Under the pieces are notes generated by a model, which was not told the origin of the DNA, searched no databases, and was given only the letters and a program-made list of their open reading frames with translations. This document shows, in pieces, positions 12,401 through 25,059 of a DNA stretch of 64,000 nucleotides. This DNA is from Hetaerina americana (Eukaryota; Arthropoda; Insecta; Odonata; Calopterygidae): contig JAKTNV010000005.1 in the NCBI GenBank assembly GCA_022747635.1, positions 45,625,013 through 45,689,012 on the forward strand. Direction: 5' to 3'. Position 1 is the first letter of the stretch, and each line of letters opens with the position of its first letter. A program made the translations under genes and the position numbers.

Positions 12401-15400
12401 TACAAGATAAAATAAGGTGCGGATATCCATTCAAGTAGCACAGGTGCTAAACGAATAATTTCACTTAACGTGTGTACTCTTCCATTCACAAAAGGTGGTG
12501 GGACAGATATTATATGATGTGTGACTTACGTGAAACTTAATTTCCAAGCTTTCCGGAGCACGTTAGTACTCGTACTGACTTTTACTACGCAGAGATAATA
12601 ATTTACGAGAAAATGTATTTGCGTTAATCAGCCAGGGTCTTTATAAAACATTTCACAGATCATGATTATGAATATGACAAAAGAGACGGTGTATAGTGTG
12701 CAAAAAGGTGGCAGACATTCAGAATCTCATTAAACAAATTGAATATGTTTAAGTAAAAGCAGATCCCGGAATACAAATATAATAATTACAGGAATATATA
12801 TCGCTGTATAATTAAAATCTTTGTTTTTTTTAAGTTATAAAGACACACTATACTATTTGATAAAATAACAATTTCTGGTGGAATTAGACTCATACAAATA
12901 GCACAACATTCAACTTCACTAAAAACATTATTGAGATGTGAGATCAAGATTGATAAAAATTACGTATTTCTGAAAATGAACATACTATCAGGACAGATAG
13001 GTAACTCAAGACTTGTTGATTGGAAACAGACTTTCCTTAAACTTCCACTACAAGTTGTAAACTTTCACTAGGACGATAAACAGAAAACATAAACGGTACA
13101 CTGATTAAACACCACGGCAAACAAATTGTAGCCATAAAATCAATGCAGCACCAATACTTTTAGAAGTGACACAGAGAAACTATCCAAGTCGGGACACGTA
13201 ACTGAGAATTTCGACTTGCGAAAAGAAGTGTCATTCTTTATTCCTATGATATTTTAACTTTAAAACCTGTCACTAAGAGGCGCATGCACTTTCCTAACTG
13301 AATATAGGCACCCAACATTATTTCATCCCAGTAGATCCTTGGAAATATATGATAATGTTTTACAAAAATAAAATTAAAATGAAGGTTTCATCACCTCAAA
13401 AACCATAGCAGTAGTTTTTAGAGAAGGCGATCGACAAAACCATGCGGATGAAAATAAAACAACAAATGAACCGGTCCCCGAAACTTGTGGAGATCGTGGG
13501 TCAGGGAGGAATGCACGCGATGCAAGTAATTGCTAATTACGGCGAAAGAGATGCTTCTCAAGAGTACAAGGGAGAACATAACCTGGGGCCTAATGGTTCA
13601 AAATTGGAGTGCTCCACCACGGCGGTGGGTCGCGAGCAAATCCTACTGCACTCACACTTCCTTATTCGAAAAACCTCCGGGCCTTCGGGCATTTGTTCCC
13701 CCTCCATCTCCTACTAATTCTTTGTATCTTCCTTCGCTTTTTTATTCGGAAGAAAACATGCAACGCCTCGTCCGTTTAGAGGATAACTGTCGTCTCGGAA
13801 GTGGCGGCAGTTTTGCTAGGGGTGCCCCCAAGTGTACCGTTAGGCTCGCAGGATTCTGTGCAACAGCGGGATGCCCCTCGATCCCCCCCTCCGCACACAA
13901 ACACGTGGGGTGCTTGAGAGGTGGGCGGAAGGGAGGAGAAGGATGGAATGCATGAACTTAAGTATCAAGGCATCTCGAGGGTTGAAAAATAAGCATTTTA
14001 ATAAAACAAGCATTAAATTTTTTTTCGCGCGGCCACGATTAAATGGGACGAGAAATTTGACCACCCAATCTACGAAAAATTCTTCCAAGTCGAAGAGCCT
14101 TACTCATGCAATTAATTCACTATTAATTCCTTTTAATAAAGAACAAGTTATTCTTTTCAACATGAAGCATTTAATAAAAATATTTGGCGGCTTGAAAGGC
14201 CGTCCACCAGTTCCATCAATTTAATAGCTAGGTGTCCAATTTAGAATATTGCTTATACATCGAAAGAAAACTCGTTCAAACTGGAAAACCCGGATAATCA
14301 ATTAATACATACAGACTAACTGAGATAAATAATTATTACTACTAGTTCATATTTTGGCCCATTTCTGTTTACAAATGCTGGAGACAAATTTAGCATCATT
14401 GGATGAGCGTGCTTATGAAAGAGGTAAACGAAAAATTATCATTATACCTGTATTTACATTCAAAAGAGATTTCATTTTAAATATCTACAAAGTGGCCGTG
14501 TTGCTGAAAACATTGACAAATTGATAATACTTCTGTTGACATCAAACCAAAATTTAAATAGTTGTAACTGAAAGCCATTGTTCAAGCCTCATAAAAATAC
14601 CTTTTTGTTACCGATGAAGGCAGAATTGGCGCAGAGCATAAAACCGTGGACGGAGAGAAAAGATTACAATCTTTCGCAAAAAATCTCGACTTGGCTATTT
14701 AACATGTAGATGGGTAGATGAGTAATTTACTTTTCACTCACAGTACTTGGAGAGATTCGGGTAACACTTTCACTTTATGGCAGTCTAGAAGAAAAAGAAG
14801 ACTAATATTTCAGCAAATAACTTACCAGCCAATTGGTTAAGGTGCTTTGCCAAACAAACGGTTAGGTAATTCATTTTAAATTACGACAACGGGAGAAGCA
14901 TGGAATAGCACTTTCTCACATTCAGACGAGGGAAAAGAGACCACGGGGGAGTGGACACGAGATGGGAGCTAGTTTTTGCCGCAAATTTCGTTTTGCGGAA
15001 GAGTCTGTCCAATTTAGTATTCACAATGCGTATAATAAGTAACGTGAAAAATGATTATTTTCGCGAGAATATTTTTTGCGCGGCGATGACTTATATGCGA
15101 CACGACGCGCTCCGTTAGTCTTTGGGGTGTTAGCGATACGAAGGCAGCCTAATAGAAAAAGAGTAAGCAGAAAAATATACGAGAGAAGACATTTCGACAT
15201 AACTGAGGGCGTAAAGTGAAAATACGAACCACACACCGAATCCGCTCGTGAATTCCTTCTCCTTTCTCTTTGAGTCATTTCCTCCGAAAAACCTTTAAGA
15301 CCTATTATTTGCGGCAATTATTCATCAAATTTCAATATTGCCGGCGGAAACTCACAGCTAGTGTCAATAAACTCAAACAAATACTCTACACGTTACGGCA

Positions 15401-16369
15401 CAAGGAAGACTTCGCCCTTTTTAATGTCAGGTTTGGTTTTAATTTTTTAACTAGTACTTTTAGTACTCATTTGTTCACATTTTTTTCTTACAAGCAGTGG
15501 TTATAATCACATTGTTTAAGTTTTAGCTGGTATATGCACGACACCTCTTGCTGACACCGGCGCTCTCCGTCCAGCACCCCAAAGCTCTACCGATAGTCGC
15601 CACACATGGCTCATTACACGGGTAAGAGAGAAAAAATGTGATTTGGGCAATGACTATTGATATTGAGGTCGATTCGAAAATAAAAGCTCCCAAAAATAAA
15701 TGAAAACGAGATGGAAGCCACAGTAGAGGGCAATTAATTCAAATTACGTAAATCGAGGATAGTACTGGTGGTTCGTGTGGCGGAGAAGTTTGCTTCGACC
15801 ATTAATTACCTAGGGAGCAGTTCTAACGGGGCGAAAGAAACGCGCAAGTTCTAAGCAGGTTAGTTCCTAGAGAGAGAGCGGAAGGATCTGGAAAGGCTTG
15901 GCACTGCGGCGAAGAGACGAGAGATAACGCGTAGGCGAGAAAAATATATAAAAAATCAGATATGATGGAAACAGGACAGATATAAAATGCACAAGGAAAA
16001 GTAAAAAGAGAAATAAAAGAGGAGATGTGGGCTTAAGAATGACAGCCATGGAAGGAAATTAAAATATAAATGACGGAGAAAAATGACAAGGGAGGATTAA
16101 TTACGAAGAGCAGCTACTACTAGGTGAAATTCAAACGATTGGGTTTCATTACTCGACCAACTCTGAGAGAACAGTGAAACCATGACTGTAGAATGGGAAG
16201 AACACTAATGACAAACATGTTTTAGCAAAATAAAATAATTGCAAAAGAGTCGACCCTTGGATAGATAGTTCACTCTTTCATGGCATCCTCCATTGTGTTG
16301 CTGTATGTTAGTCCTAAGATATTATATGTATAAATTTTATTGCTATTTATGTATGATTCGTGTAATTTA
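9425..16369. other. AT-rich non-coding stretch
   Basis: No gene recognised. The segment includes a degenerate TA/TAAA-rich tract at 10390-10500, a 92-codon minus-strand frame at 11723-12001 of unclear status (see rejected items), and a GC-richer patch at 13580-13940. Confidence 0.5.
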
Positions 16370-16476
16370 TCTGAAAGTTTAATATTTTAAATGTAAGACG
16401 AGGGGTCGGGAGGTAGAAAAGGCGGCATAGTCTCAACCTCGCCCCAAAATAAAGATGACTATCTATCTATCTACTT
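16370..16476 (+). mobile_element. 3' tail of a non-LTR retrotransposon with tetranucleotide repeat end
   Basis: A GC-richer segment (GACGAGGGGTCGGGAGG, then TCTCAACCTCGCCCC) leads into AAAATAAAGATGA and ends in four units of CTAT. A polyadenylation-like AATAAA followed by a short CTAT microsatellite is the usual 3' end of jockey/CR1-type LINEs and of SINEs that borrow their tails. No reverse transcriptase is visible upstream, so this is a 5'-truncated copy. Its left boundary is uncertain. It lies about 350 bp before a mariner fragment on the same strand but is unrelated to it. Confidence 0.5.
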
Positions 16477-16820
16477 CTTAGGCCTCACGTACATCAAGAG
16501 GAGCAATCATTAAAAAAATGTAGAGTAAATTTCGCTAAAAATTTTAACTTGGAATATTTCATCATTTGTTGAGTCTGGCGATATATCGGAAATCAAGTTA
16601 ATACTAGTATAACTACCTCATTTTATTTGAAAAGGTGATTACGACTGGTAATTTTAGAGCAAAGATTAATAGTTCTGATATCCTTAATAGCGAAATATGT
16701 GTTGTTATGTGAGGATAGCAATGCAACTTTAGTTTTCCAAATATACATATGCATTTAGAGACTTCGGTTTGCAAGTTATATGTATTTGAATATTCTGAAA
16801 AAAGTAATCAAAGATAAGTA

Positions 16821-17152
16821 GCTTATTGGGATAACGCCATGGGTAGATCGGGTGTTTTTGAGTGGCAAAAGTTGTTTCGGGAGGGTAGAGATGTTGCAGA
16901 AGCCGAGCGTTCAGGACGCCTTTCGGCCTAAAAAAAAGACAAAAATCTTGCAAGAGCAAAGCTTTTGTTGGACTAATCGCTGATTAAGTGTTGGCATGGT
17001 TTTTGATGAACTTGGTATCCATAAACGTGATGTAAATCTACTTGTGAGCGAAAACATGGGCATGAGAAAGATGTGTTCGAAATTGGTGCCACGAGTGCTC
17101 CCAGACGAACAAAAGGAAACTCGCGCGCGGATGGACTATTGGGACTGACATT
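16821..17152 (+). pseudogene. Decayed mariner-family transposase, N-terminal part only
   Basis: In one frame from 16821 the sequence reads AYWDNAMGRSGVFEWQKLF, then REGRDVAEAERSGRLSA and a stop at 16929-16931. This is the mariner signature F-x-W-x-x-x-F-x-x-G-R-x-x-x-x-x-x-x-R-S-G-R at the end of the first helix-turn-helix. The same frame goes on with KDKNLARAKLLLD and a second stop. After a frameshift near 16990 it continues GMVFDELGIHKRDVN, then ENMGMRKMCSKLVPRVLPDE, then QKETRARMDYW, matching the second DNA-binding helix and the conserved MRKxCxKxVPRxLxxEQK stretch. The catalytic DD34D triad region is missing and I could not define terminal inverted repeats. It is an inactive fragment. Confidence 0.85.
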
Positions 17153-18109
17153 ATATCATTTATAAATCCGTAATACAAGGAAAATACAAGAAAGATATAG
17201 TTACCCACATTTTACGGATATTATGTGTGTAGTGAAACAGATTTTAGATAGTAATTAAAAAAAAAGACAGAACATGAAAAAGAAAAAATAATACATTTGG
17301 GAAAAGAAAAATCCAAATATCTTTCAGTATTAAGAAGACTCTAATAAGAAGATAGTATTAAGAAGAAAATGAGTTCATTGGCCAACACTTGGATGAGCTT
17401 CAATGGAAGGACGAGCAAGCAATAAAATACCATACAGAGTGGCCAATTACGACGCCTTTAGTGAAAGTTATAAACCATTAAGGAAGATTACTCTTCTTCT
17501 CCCCTGATATGTGATAAACGTACCTGGAAAGGAAATAACTCCGCAGTCTGGTGACTATTATTTAGTTAATTGGGATCATCCGAAAGGGAAGGTATAAAAA
17601 GTAAAATCTTGCGTAGAAAAGCGTAAATATTTGCACAAAATGATGAGTCAGTCAATGATATAAGCTTAATATGAGGAAAGCTTCGTTACGTCATATGAAT
17701 GGATACTATGCATAAAACATGACTAAAACTTTCAATTAATTTGATCTCTGTTAGGTAAAGGCAACCATTAGTTCACCATCGGTTTGTCGAGATTACCAGA
17801 TGGGCAGATGACTAAATCAATGACATTCCTATTTTTTAGGAGAAAAAACTTTAATTTATGTCTTTGATCGAGAATGCGATACCTGAATCACTGAAAAATT
17901 ATGAATTTTATGGAATGCATTCACAAATGGAACAATCTCTGGCAGTGATGAGCCTAAGCGATATGACCTAAAGCTACGAAAAAATTCCTAATAAGATAAA
18001 TCATGCCCTCTGTGGCTTCTATAGACTTCAGCACTCACCAAAGTCCTTCAATTGTGGTTTTTAGACACAAGCCTTTCAGCTAAGGACGGTTTTCTCGCAC
18101 TTTTACTAA
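17153..18109. other. AT-rich non-coding stretch
   Basis: A-rich sequence follows the broken mariner. The remaining C-terminal half of the transposase is not seen here. No other feature. Confidence 0.5.
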
Positions 18110-18560
18110 TTTAATATCCTCTACAGAGAAAATAGGGGAAATTGGGAAGAGGAAGAGAGAAGATGGAGGAAGAAGAAGATCCCGGGAGGGACAAGAGTAT
18201 TCTGTGATAACACGCGATGTGATATGATCCTTCTTTCCATATGGCATCCCGGATAATTTACTCGCGGGGTCCATTTACTGGAGTGGATTCCCCGGTGACA
18301 GTTTCCCACCGTCTCTGATCTGCGCAACCACGCAGTGGATAAGTCAATAATTTAACGCTCCGCCTCCATTTGCTCAATATGACGAGACGTAGGATGAGCG
18401 CCTGGTTTGTGAGAGGGCGAGCAATAAGCCAAAGGAGAAGTAGGGTAGAAGACGGGAGTAGTAGGAGATAATCTAAGGATGGTGGAATCATGGAGAAAAT
18501 TGCGAAAGGAATTAATGGGGAGAAAGGGAGTCACCACCTTAATTCCATCTCTCCGTTGTT
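18110..18560. other. Purine-rich block (plus strand)
   Basis: The segment is rich in A and G on the plus strand (for example GGAAGAGGAAGAGAGAAG), with CpGs near 18300-18380. Long open frames on the complementary strand have Leu/Ser/Pro-rich products typical of pyrimidine DNA and no domain. I see no gene. Confidence 0.6.
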
Positions 18561-19769
18561 TACGTACTATCACTTAACGAACAGAGATTCTTGAGATAAC
18601 ATTCTACTCCTTAATCATAAACTTTTCCGAGCTGTTGCATCGTATATAGAATTCAAACACACTATAGAGTGGCGGAATAATTTATATGCACTAGAAATGT
18701 GGCTTATAACGAGGGGACGTGAAATTGAACTATTTCACTAAGGTAAACACATTATGCTATGTTTTCTGCTTCAGCCAATTGCCCTTCTCAGTTAATGGAA
18801 ATTCCAATTTTGTGTGTGACGCTGTGGTCGAAATAATTCAAACTATGTTTCTCTTCGGAAACAAAATAATGAAGTATCATTCCTGAAAATGAGATCATTA
18901 CAAGTTGACTATGACAATAAAAGTAACTTTTTCTTGTGAAAATCTTTCTAAGTCAACAAAATCGGGGAATCGTGGTTTTCTTTATTTTTTTTCCTGCATA
19001 GTCTTTGTCCATTTATAGAGATAGGGCTAGGAAACTATTCTAAAGAATTCGATTACCAATGCCTTAAAAAAAGTTTTAAAAACCATCGTTCTGTAAGTCA
19101 TTATTAATTAATTGTAATGGTAATGATGGCGTTTCTGTATTTAATGCTATGTAAATACAGAAATAATTATGGTGACTTCCAAAATGTGTCGCTAGTAGAT
19201 TTACTCAATCCAAATTTGTACCATTTGAACCTTATTCCCACTTAAAAAAAGTATTTGACTCGTTGACAATCCCCACGTTAATTAAATACGCTTTGTGAAA
19301 TAAATAATATGGATAGGTTTGAACCATTTGAAGTATGAGAGAAATGTATAGAATTCACACCAATTCAAAAACTACATTCTTCTCATCAGACTACATCGAT
19401 GATAACAATTTCCATAGAGATATTCAGCAAAAGGTATGGATGCAAACGCCGATAGAAGTATAATTTCCTCGTTTTTCATTCTCTGTGCTGTCGTACTCTA
19501 CCAGAAAATCCAGGAACAAAGCTGACTTACAAAGGTGCTACACATTTCATGCACCACTCAACGTTTTTGAAACCTGTAAACTTACTGTCAGTGGAAATCG
19601 CAAAAAAAGTTAATTGGACGAGGCCAAGCACGAAACGAAAAAGAAACACAATCGCGACATTTTAGCTTTCAAAATTGAAGCGGCTATTCGTTGGATAGAC
19701 GAGTAGAAAGTTGAGCCTTATACGGTGTTGCTCCCATCACTGACGAAGAGTAAGTGTTTGATACTGCGG

Positions 19770-20100
19770 ATGGTTGACAGAAAAGGCATGGAGGAGATGG
19801 ACATTAAGGAAGGGAAGGAGAGAAAGCGGCAAAGGTCGTGCGTGGAAGAGGCGGGCTCACGCACTCCACCCACTAGTACCCACCGCTCTCTCCGCCCCGT
19901 ATCTCGGACACCGCCCGATCATCGCGATCAGGACACAGCGGGGTTCCAAAGGTTGAGACCCTCTTGTTGGGGCCCCTTGAGTTTTTCCCAGTCAGACCTC
20001 TCCGCTGCCTCCCGCTGTCAAGGGGACTGAGTTATTGGAAACCAATGACCACTTGCCTTTTCCCCACACGTGACGTCACTTATCGCAACGAAAGTTATTA
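19770..20100. other. GC-richer block with CpG sites
   Basis: A purine-rich start (19790-19850) changes to CpG-containing mixed sequence (19850-20030) and ends with the composite site at 20067. The plus-strand open frame of about 100 codons is Arg/Ser/Pro-rich and not recognisable. It is best read as a regulatory candidate rather than a gene. Confidence 0.4.
20067..20078 (-). promoter_or_regulatory. Composite CRE/E-box site, copy 2
   Basis: CACGTGACGTCA is the exact reverse complement of the site at 5316. It lies at the edge of a GC-richer block (19.75-20.1 kb), about 2.5 kb downstream of the AP-2 exon in the direction of transcription. A CCAAT motif lies about 25 bp before it on the plus strand. 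Confidence 0.6.
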
Positions 20101-22629
20101 ATCTTTAGCATTCGACTTTTCTCTAGGTCAAACGGGCGCAAATTTCTCTTTTCCCGGCGGGAAGAACACCTATTATTTTCGCTCACTGATGCTCTAGCTA
20201 AAAACTCATATCTTAACGATTCATTAAAGGCAAAACTGAAATTAGGCAAGTCAACATTCCGATGGGTGTTTTTAAATGATTTTGAAATTGGTAGCTTTAA
20301 TTCGATGTTACTCTATCATTTCTTGGGGGAAGCACAAATGATATACGCATCCATTATGTTTATGTCCTGAAAAAAATCTACGGCAGGCCATGTAATTATA
20401 GATATTTTATTGAGTTGATAAACTGTCGAACTAATTGGTCATGAAATAGATGTGATTTCTCATTTTCTAGTGTAAATTGAACAATATTTATAATGAGGCG
20501 GACACTATTAAACGACAGGTGATGTGTATCGAGTAAGTAGAACCTTCAGAAGCAAATTAGCTTTGAATTTCGCATTACCCTGGACAACTTTCAAGCCCGG
20601 ATGGACCCGTAAAATAAGTGTTGCTTGAATTTTCACTGGGACATCTTACCTTTTTAATAGATACCTCCTTAATGTATACTGGTATATACTTAAACATTTT
20701 TTTTCATACAATCGGTAACCAAATTCACGGTCGTTACAGTGCGCACGCCCTTTTCCAATTTCATTTGATGTCTTTGAATACTTGAAAGGAAGAACGAAAA
20801 TGGACTTTCGAATCAGAGACGAACCTTCCTGGGAAAAATTAACTTCTTTCTTCCACAGCATCTTGCGGAGAGGATTTTCTCTTTTTTTATTTCATTCCTG
20901 AAAACAGCCCATTCGTTTTTCTCCTGGTAAAGGGTGTGGTTCTTTCGTGAGCCAAATGGAAATTGCATACTGGCCCGTCAGTCGGCCGGCGCACATCTGC
21001 CAGAGTCGAGGGATGGGAGTCAGTTCCCACGGCCTACTCTGAAACGGTGGCCCAAATCACTTATCGCCGATTCATTCATCCTGCTCCGGAGAGTCACTGA
21101 TCTCCTTGCCCACGCCTCGCCAGTTTATTTACCCTTCTCTTGCATCCGCTTCCTCTCAGACTCCCCGATACCATTCCCACCGTGAACAGATTACCCTGCA
21201 AGTTTCGGCAGGTAATTTTTACTACCAACAGTGCAGTCCAAATGACCTCAATAAAAAAACGGTCGGCAGATATACGTGTGTACAAACTTTATGCGTTTCT
21301 ACACGCCTGACTGGCTCGACGTATTCAGTTCTACGGGCATTCTACAGTGGATTAGTTTTGTATTAATTACTAATTGGGATTATATCTTTTATGAATTATC
21401 AACATCAATAAAAATATTTTATCAACAATCAATAAAAACTTTACTCAAACAAATAATAGAATTTAAATATTTGTTAGGATAATGCTTTTGCAGTGTGTTA
21501 AACTTGCATGCGATTACTGAATGGAAAATCATTCTTTTGGTGAAAAAATAGGTCACTTGAAGATTTCAAGGAAAACCTTTTGAGGTCCCTTGAAGGCGTT
21601 TCGACCATTTTACGAGGATGCCGGTCCATGAGTTAACAATTTGTGCATGGAAATGTTTTTATACAGATGGATATATTCAATATTTTTCATTTGCCATTAG
21701 AAGAGAACTAATAAATGTAATTAAAAACCGCCATCGCCGTTTACTTCAGGTGTTTTTCTATTTTATGGGTATACAATCATATATCATTCAAGTTTCAGGC
21801 TTTTTTAATGAACTGAAATGAAATAGGTTCAATATTTTCTCGAACACTACATTTCATCGTTCCCGAAAAAACTTATCATTTAGAAAACATTTTGATTCAC
21901 TTGACTGGATAACAACACTTAAATTTAGCCTGCAACTGACTTGCGTGTATGGCGTTCAGGGATGTATACATTTCTAAAACTTATAATTCGGAAGAATAAC
22001 CGTAAGAACTGAAATTTCATCTTAAGTTAAAGACATTTCTAACCACAATGAACCTCTTCCAAAAACACTCACTACCTAAATAATTACTTGAAGAATAACT
22101 ACTAATAAAAATTAAGGTAATAACAGCAGCATGAAGGTGATATTAAGAAATTTCGTACAACTGACTCATTCAAAGTTTTAGTGCATTTAGTGTTGTGATA
22201 TTTCATCCCCATCTTACCCTGTGAGTACGAGGGCTTGAGGCAGTGCGCTGGCATGTGGGCGTATGTAGAAATGAATTATGCACATAAGAAATAGCAAGTT
22301 CAATGATTGAGCTCCACATGGTATCGTTTTAAATAAACCAAGAACATTTATGTGTCTTATCGGAGAGACATGCAATGTCCCTTTCAGCGTTTCATTGGAG
22401 ATTCCATCTTGCCTACATAATTTCGGAATGAAAAAAACGCCTGCAAACGCCGAACGCACCGCAAAGTCACTAGTAGCCATAGTGGCGCACTCCTTGGAAT
22501 TTTCTCTTACAACCGATCTCGTTCCAGCTTTACATCTTCCCCTGAGAACATAGCCGGATCCCACGGAGAAGAAGAAGAGGCGTGGAGAGAGATAGGGGCC
22601 GGGAAAGTGTCAGTAAGAAGGATACTCAC
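20101..22629. other. Likely AP-2 intron, proximal part
   Basis: This lies immediately 3' of the AP-2 exon in transcription direction, so it is almost certainly intron. No AKSKNGG-type next exon was found. A CpG-containing patch occurs at 20930-21190, and an 11-base match to another locus (GGCGTTTCGAC) lies at 21595-21605. Confidence 0.6.
22624..22629 (-). other. 5' splice site (donor) of the AP-2 exon
   Basis: The minus strand reads CAGGAG|GTGAGTAT. GTGAGT is close to the optimal U1 site. Reading through it would give AGG TGA, a stop, so the protein must continue by splicing. The split Arg codon agrees with the conserved continuation RAKSKNGG of the family. Confidence 0.92.
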
Positions 22630-22870
22630 CTCCTGAGCACTCCTCCAAGCAGAGAGGCGTTGAGGCACTCCGGCGGGGAGAGCCTTCGCTGGACCTCTCC
22701 CACGGTCACCTTGTACTTGGACGTGGACGACAGAAGCGAGAGCCGCCCGGGAACACTGCAGAACACGTCGGTAGTGGTAGAAGATCCTCCTCCGCCGCCT
22801 CCCCCTCCTCCTCCTCCACCACCCACGCCTCCAAGGAGCATGTCCTTCTGGTCGTGACGTGGCTTCATGC
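22630..22870 (-). CDS. TFAP-2: Internal exon of transcription factor AP-2 (start of the DNA-binding domain)
   Basis: AP-2 proteins are nuclear, sequence-specific transcription factors that dimerise through a C-terminal helix-span-helix and bind GCC-N3/4-GGC sites. The minus-strand exon encodes about 80 residues. Residues 1-12 begin [12 protein letters not shown], residues 13-28 are a glycine run broken by one valine, then come Ser/Thr residues. From residue 35 the sequence is the highly conserved family block, including [38 protein letters not shown] and GGVLRR. In the family this block opens the AP-2 domain and is followed by AKSKNGGR on the next exon. The exon starts with two bases that complete a split codon, then an in-frame ATG. 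It ends AG|GTGAGT, splitting the second Arg codon of GGVLRR, which matches the known exon junction of vertebrate AP-2 genes. The rest of the DNA-binding and dimerisation region is not found in this window. Exon identity is near certain; whether the ATG is ever used as a start is open. Confidence 0.96.
22785..22832 (-). repeat. Poly-glycine coding repeat within the AP-2 exon
   Basis: Sixteen codons, almost all GGA, GGG or GGC with one valine codon near the start, encode a flexible glycine linker just before the conserved AP-2 domain. The codons are mixed rather than a pure trinucleotide run, but length variation by slippage or assembly error is likely at such a site. Other insect AP-2 proteins also have low-complexity sequence before this domain; the exact linker here is not one I recognise. 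Confidence 0.9.
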
Positions 22871-22891
22871 CTAAAACAGAAGGGAAGGCGG
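22871..22891 (-). other. 3' splice site (acceptor) of the AP-2 exon
   Basis: On the minus strand a pyrimidine-rich run (CCGCCTTCCCTTCTGTTTT) leads directly into AG, after which the exon begins GCATGAAG. The AG is the complement of 22871-22872. The tract is long and uninterrupted enough to count as a strong acceptor. The intron phase implied here is one base from the previous exon plus GC. Confidence 0.9.
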
Positions 22892-22938
22892 GGAACTCAT
22901 TAGACGGTGGGAGGCATGCTAGGCAGTCTTACGACCTC

Positions 22939-22960
22939 AAAAGAGCCGCGCTGCTCTTTT
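22939..22960. other. Short perfect hairpin in the intron upstream of the AP-2 exon
   Basis: AAAAGAGC pairs with GCTCTTTT across a six-base loop, about 70 bp upstream of the AP-2 acceptor. It may be chance. Its nearness to the branch-point region is the only reason to record it. Confidence 0.3.
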
Positions 22961-25059
22961 AAGGCGAGCAACCGTGGGTTACGATGGATACTTAAGGTGC
23001 TTTATTATTCTCCTTGGAGGAAGTGACAATCGAATAGTCTTTCCGATCGCAAATGAGAACGGTTTAGCGTCATCCTCATCCTTTCGCCTTAGTTTTAAAT
23101 TAAACAATCGAGATGGCATTCTGGATGAGAAAGGCTGGAATAGCGCTGAAAACATTTTTAATTGTTAAGATCTCAACGTCACCAGGATATGATTTCGCTT
23201 TCATGACAAATCGTTATCTTCAAGGCTACTATAAATATCAGAAAATCCAAAAACCCTGAACTGACTAATCTTGCAATAACTGAACATGAATAGCTTTACA
23301 ATTAAGCGTAGTTTAGAATGGCACCTCGTTGACTGACAATCGATGCATAACGCGAAACACGAAAGACTGACTCATTGGTAATTCATCGAAGGAATGTGAG
23401 ATCACAGAAAAACTTCTCTAAATTACCTTGCAGTCCTCATACATTTAATAAAATAAATAATGGTGAATACATTTAAGCCTTAGAAAGCGCAGACATTTTT
23501 TCGATACAGAACCTATGATTTACATTAGTTTTTCAATGATGAATTAAGTACCTGGACAAATTTCTTTGGCGAAATTTACTGTATCATTACTTTTCATAAA
23601 AAAATTCAAAGTACTTACGCATCAGGGAATAAATAGTTTTCTGTGACGTGCATGGTATTTAGAATATTATTAATGCATTAACATAGAAAAGTATCCAGAA
23701 TCTCCTACCCTTCATATGCTAACTGATGTGAATCTGAAATAATGACTTGTAAAGTTTCTTTCATTAGTAATTTGATCATAGGGATAAATTGACGGAGGGA
23801 AAGACTCGTGAGAAGGAATGAAACTCCCAGTACACCTTAATACTAGTTTGGAAACTAATAAATATTTAATTTCTAATTGTAGACCCGACATCGTGATAAA
23901 TTACTTTAACTAAAAAAATCATAGCTAGTTATAATCCAAAATATGCATGGTAATTCAGGGTAAAATTGATTTATTGAATATATAACAAAGAAAATTTGCG
24001 AACAATGAGAGAAAAAGAAGATTTAATTGAAATAAAATGATGACACACGTTTAAAAAGCGACAGCTAATTCAAGATATTTCCAGAAGACAAAATAATCCG
24101 AAAAGATCTGCCCCATTAAATTATCCGGAAAGTATAATCCTGCACGACAAAATGAGGAAGAAAATAGATTTCCTAAATATTTATTATTGTTCCTAGCTAA
24201 CTGCTTCCGTATTACCCAGCATAAAGTAGGTTTTGGATGTACACAGACTGAACAGCAATACATTTCCTTGCCTCTGCAAACAAAAACCAACCTGACCTCC
24301 GACACTACAATAAACCCTTCTCCATTTTTGCATACTTACTCCCTCCTTGATCCCTCCTTACTCCTTCCAACATGCCTATCATATTCCCACTCCTTCCTCA
24401 CTTGATTTACGTTGCCCCCTCTATCAGTCTGTCTTCATTCCATTGACAGTCAAAATGTTCTGAATCCAGTTTTCCTGTCTCCTTTGGATTTCTCCCATGT
24501 TGTTAGAAAAAATTACGTTCAGTCCAGTTAATTAATTCACGTTCAGTCCTGACAATCTTACGCATATCGTAATTGAGATGCAACCCACGGAGATGTAATT
24601 TACTGAATAGCTAAAAATAACTATAAAAATTAAAATGCATAAGCATTTACTAACTAGATGCCAAAAACTCCACTATATAGTCTAACAGGTCCCATTTATT
24701 TTCTGTTTAGAGCAGTGCTTAACCACAGTGCTATTAGAACAAATTGTTATTCTACACCTTCGTCCAGTAATAATGTCTCATTGCAGAATCTTGAACTTAA
24801 TCTATATTCTGAAAACAAACTCTAAACCTCATGTTGTAAAGTATGAGTAATAAAGTTTTGAGATCTTCTAGATAACGTCGAAAGTACAGCTCTACACTAG
24901 AGAGAAGTAAGATGTCAATATTTCCTAAAAAAAAACCTATGCAAAGGGAGTTGCATTGCCAGTCCTCCTCACTACTCTTCTCTCCTGGCAAAAGAGCTTA
25001 GTTGAGCCGAGTAGGAAGAATAATCCAAATAATGATCTCTTTTCACCATCTCCCGATAA

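Larger units (their letters stand above)
22871..25059. other. Likely AP-2 upstream intron
   Basis: This lies 5' of the AP-2 exon in transcription direction and is therefore intron at least near the exon. It is AT-rich with no recognisable Pro/Gln-rich activation-domain exon or PPxY motif. Confidence 0.6.
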
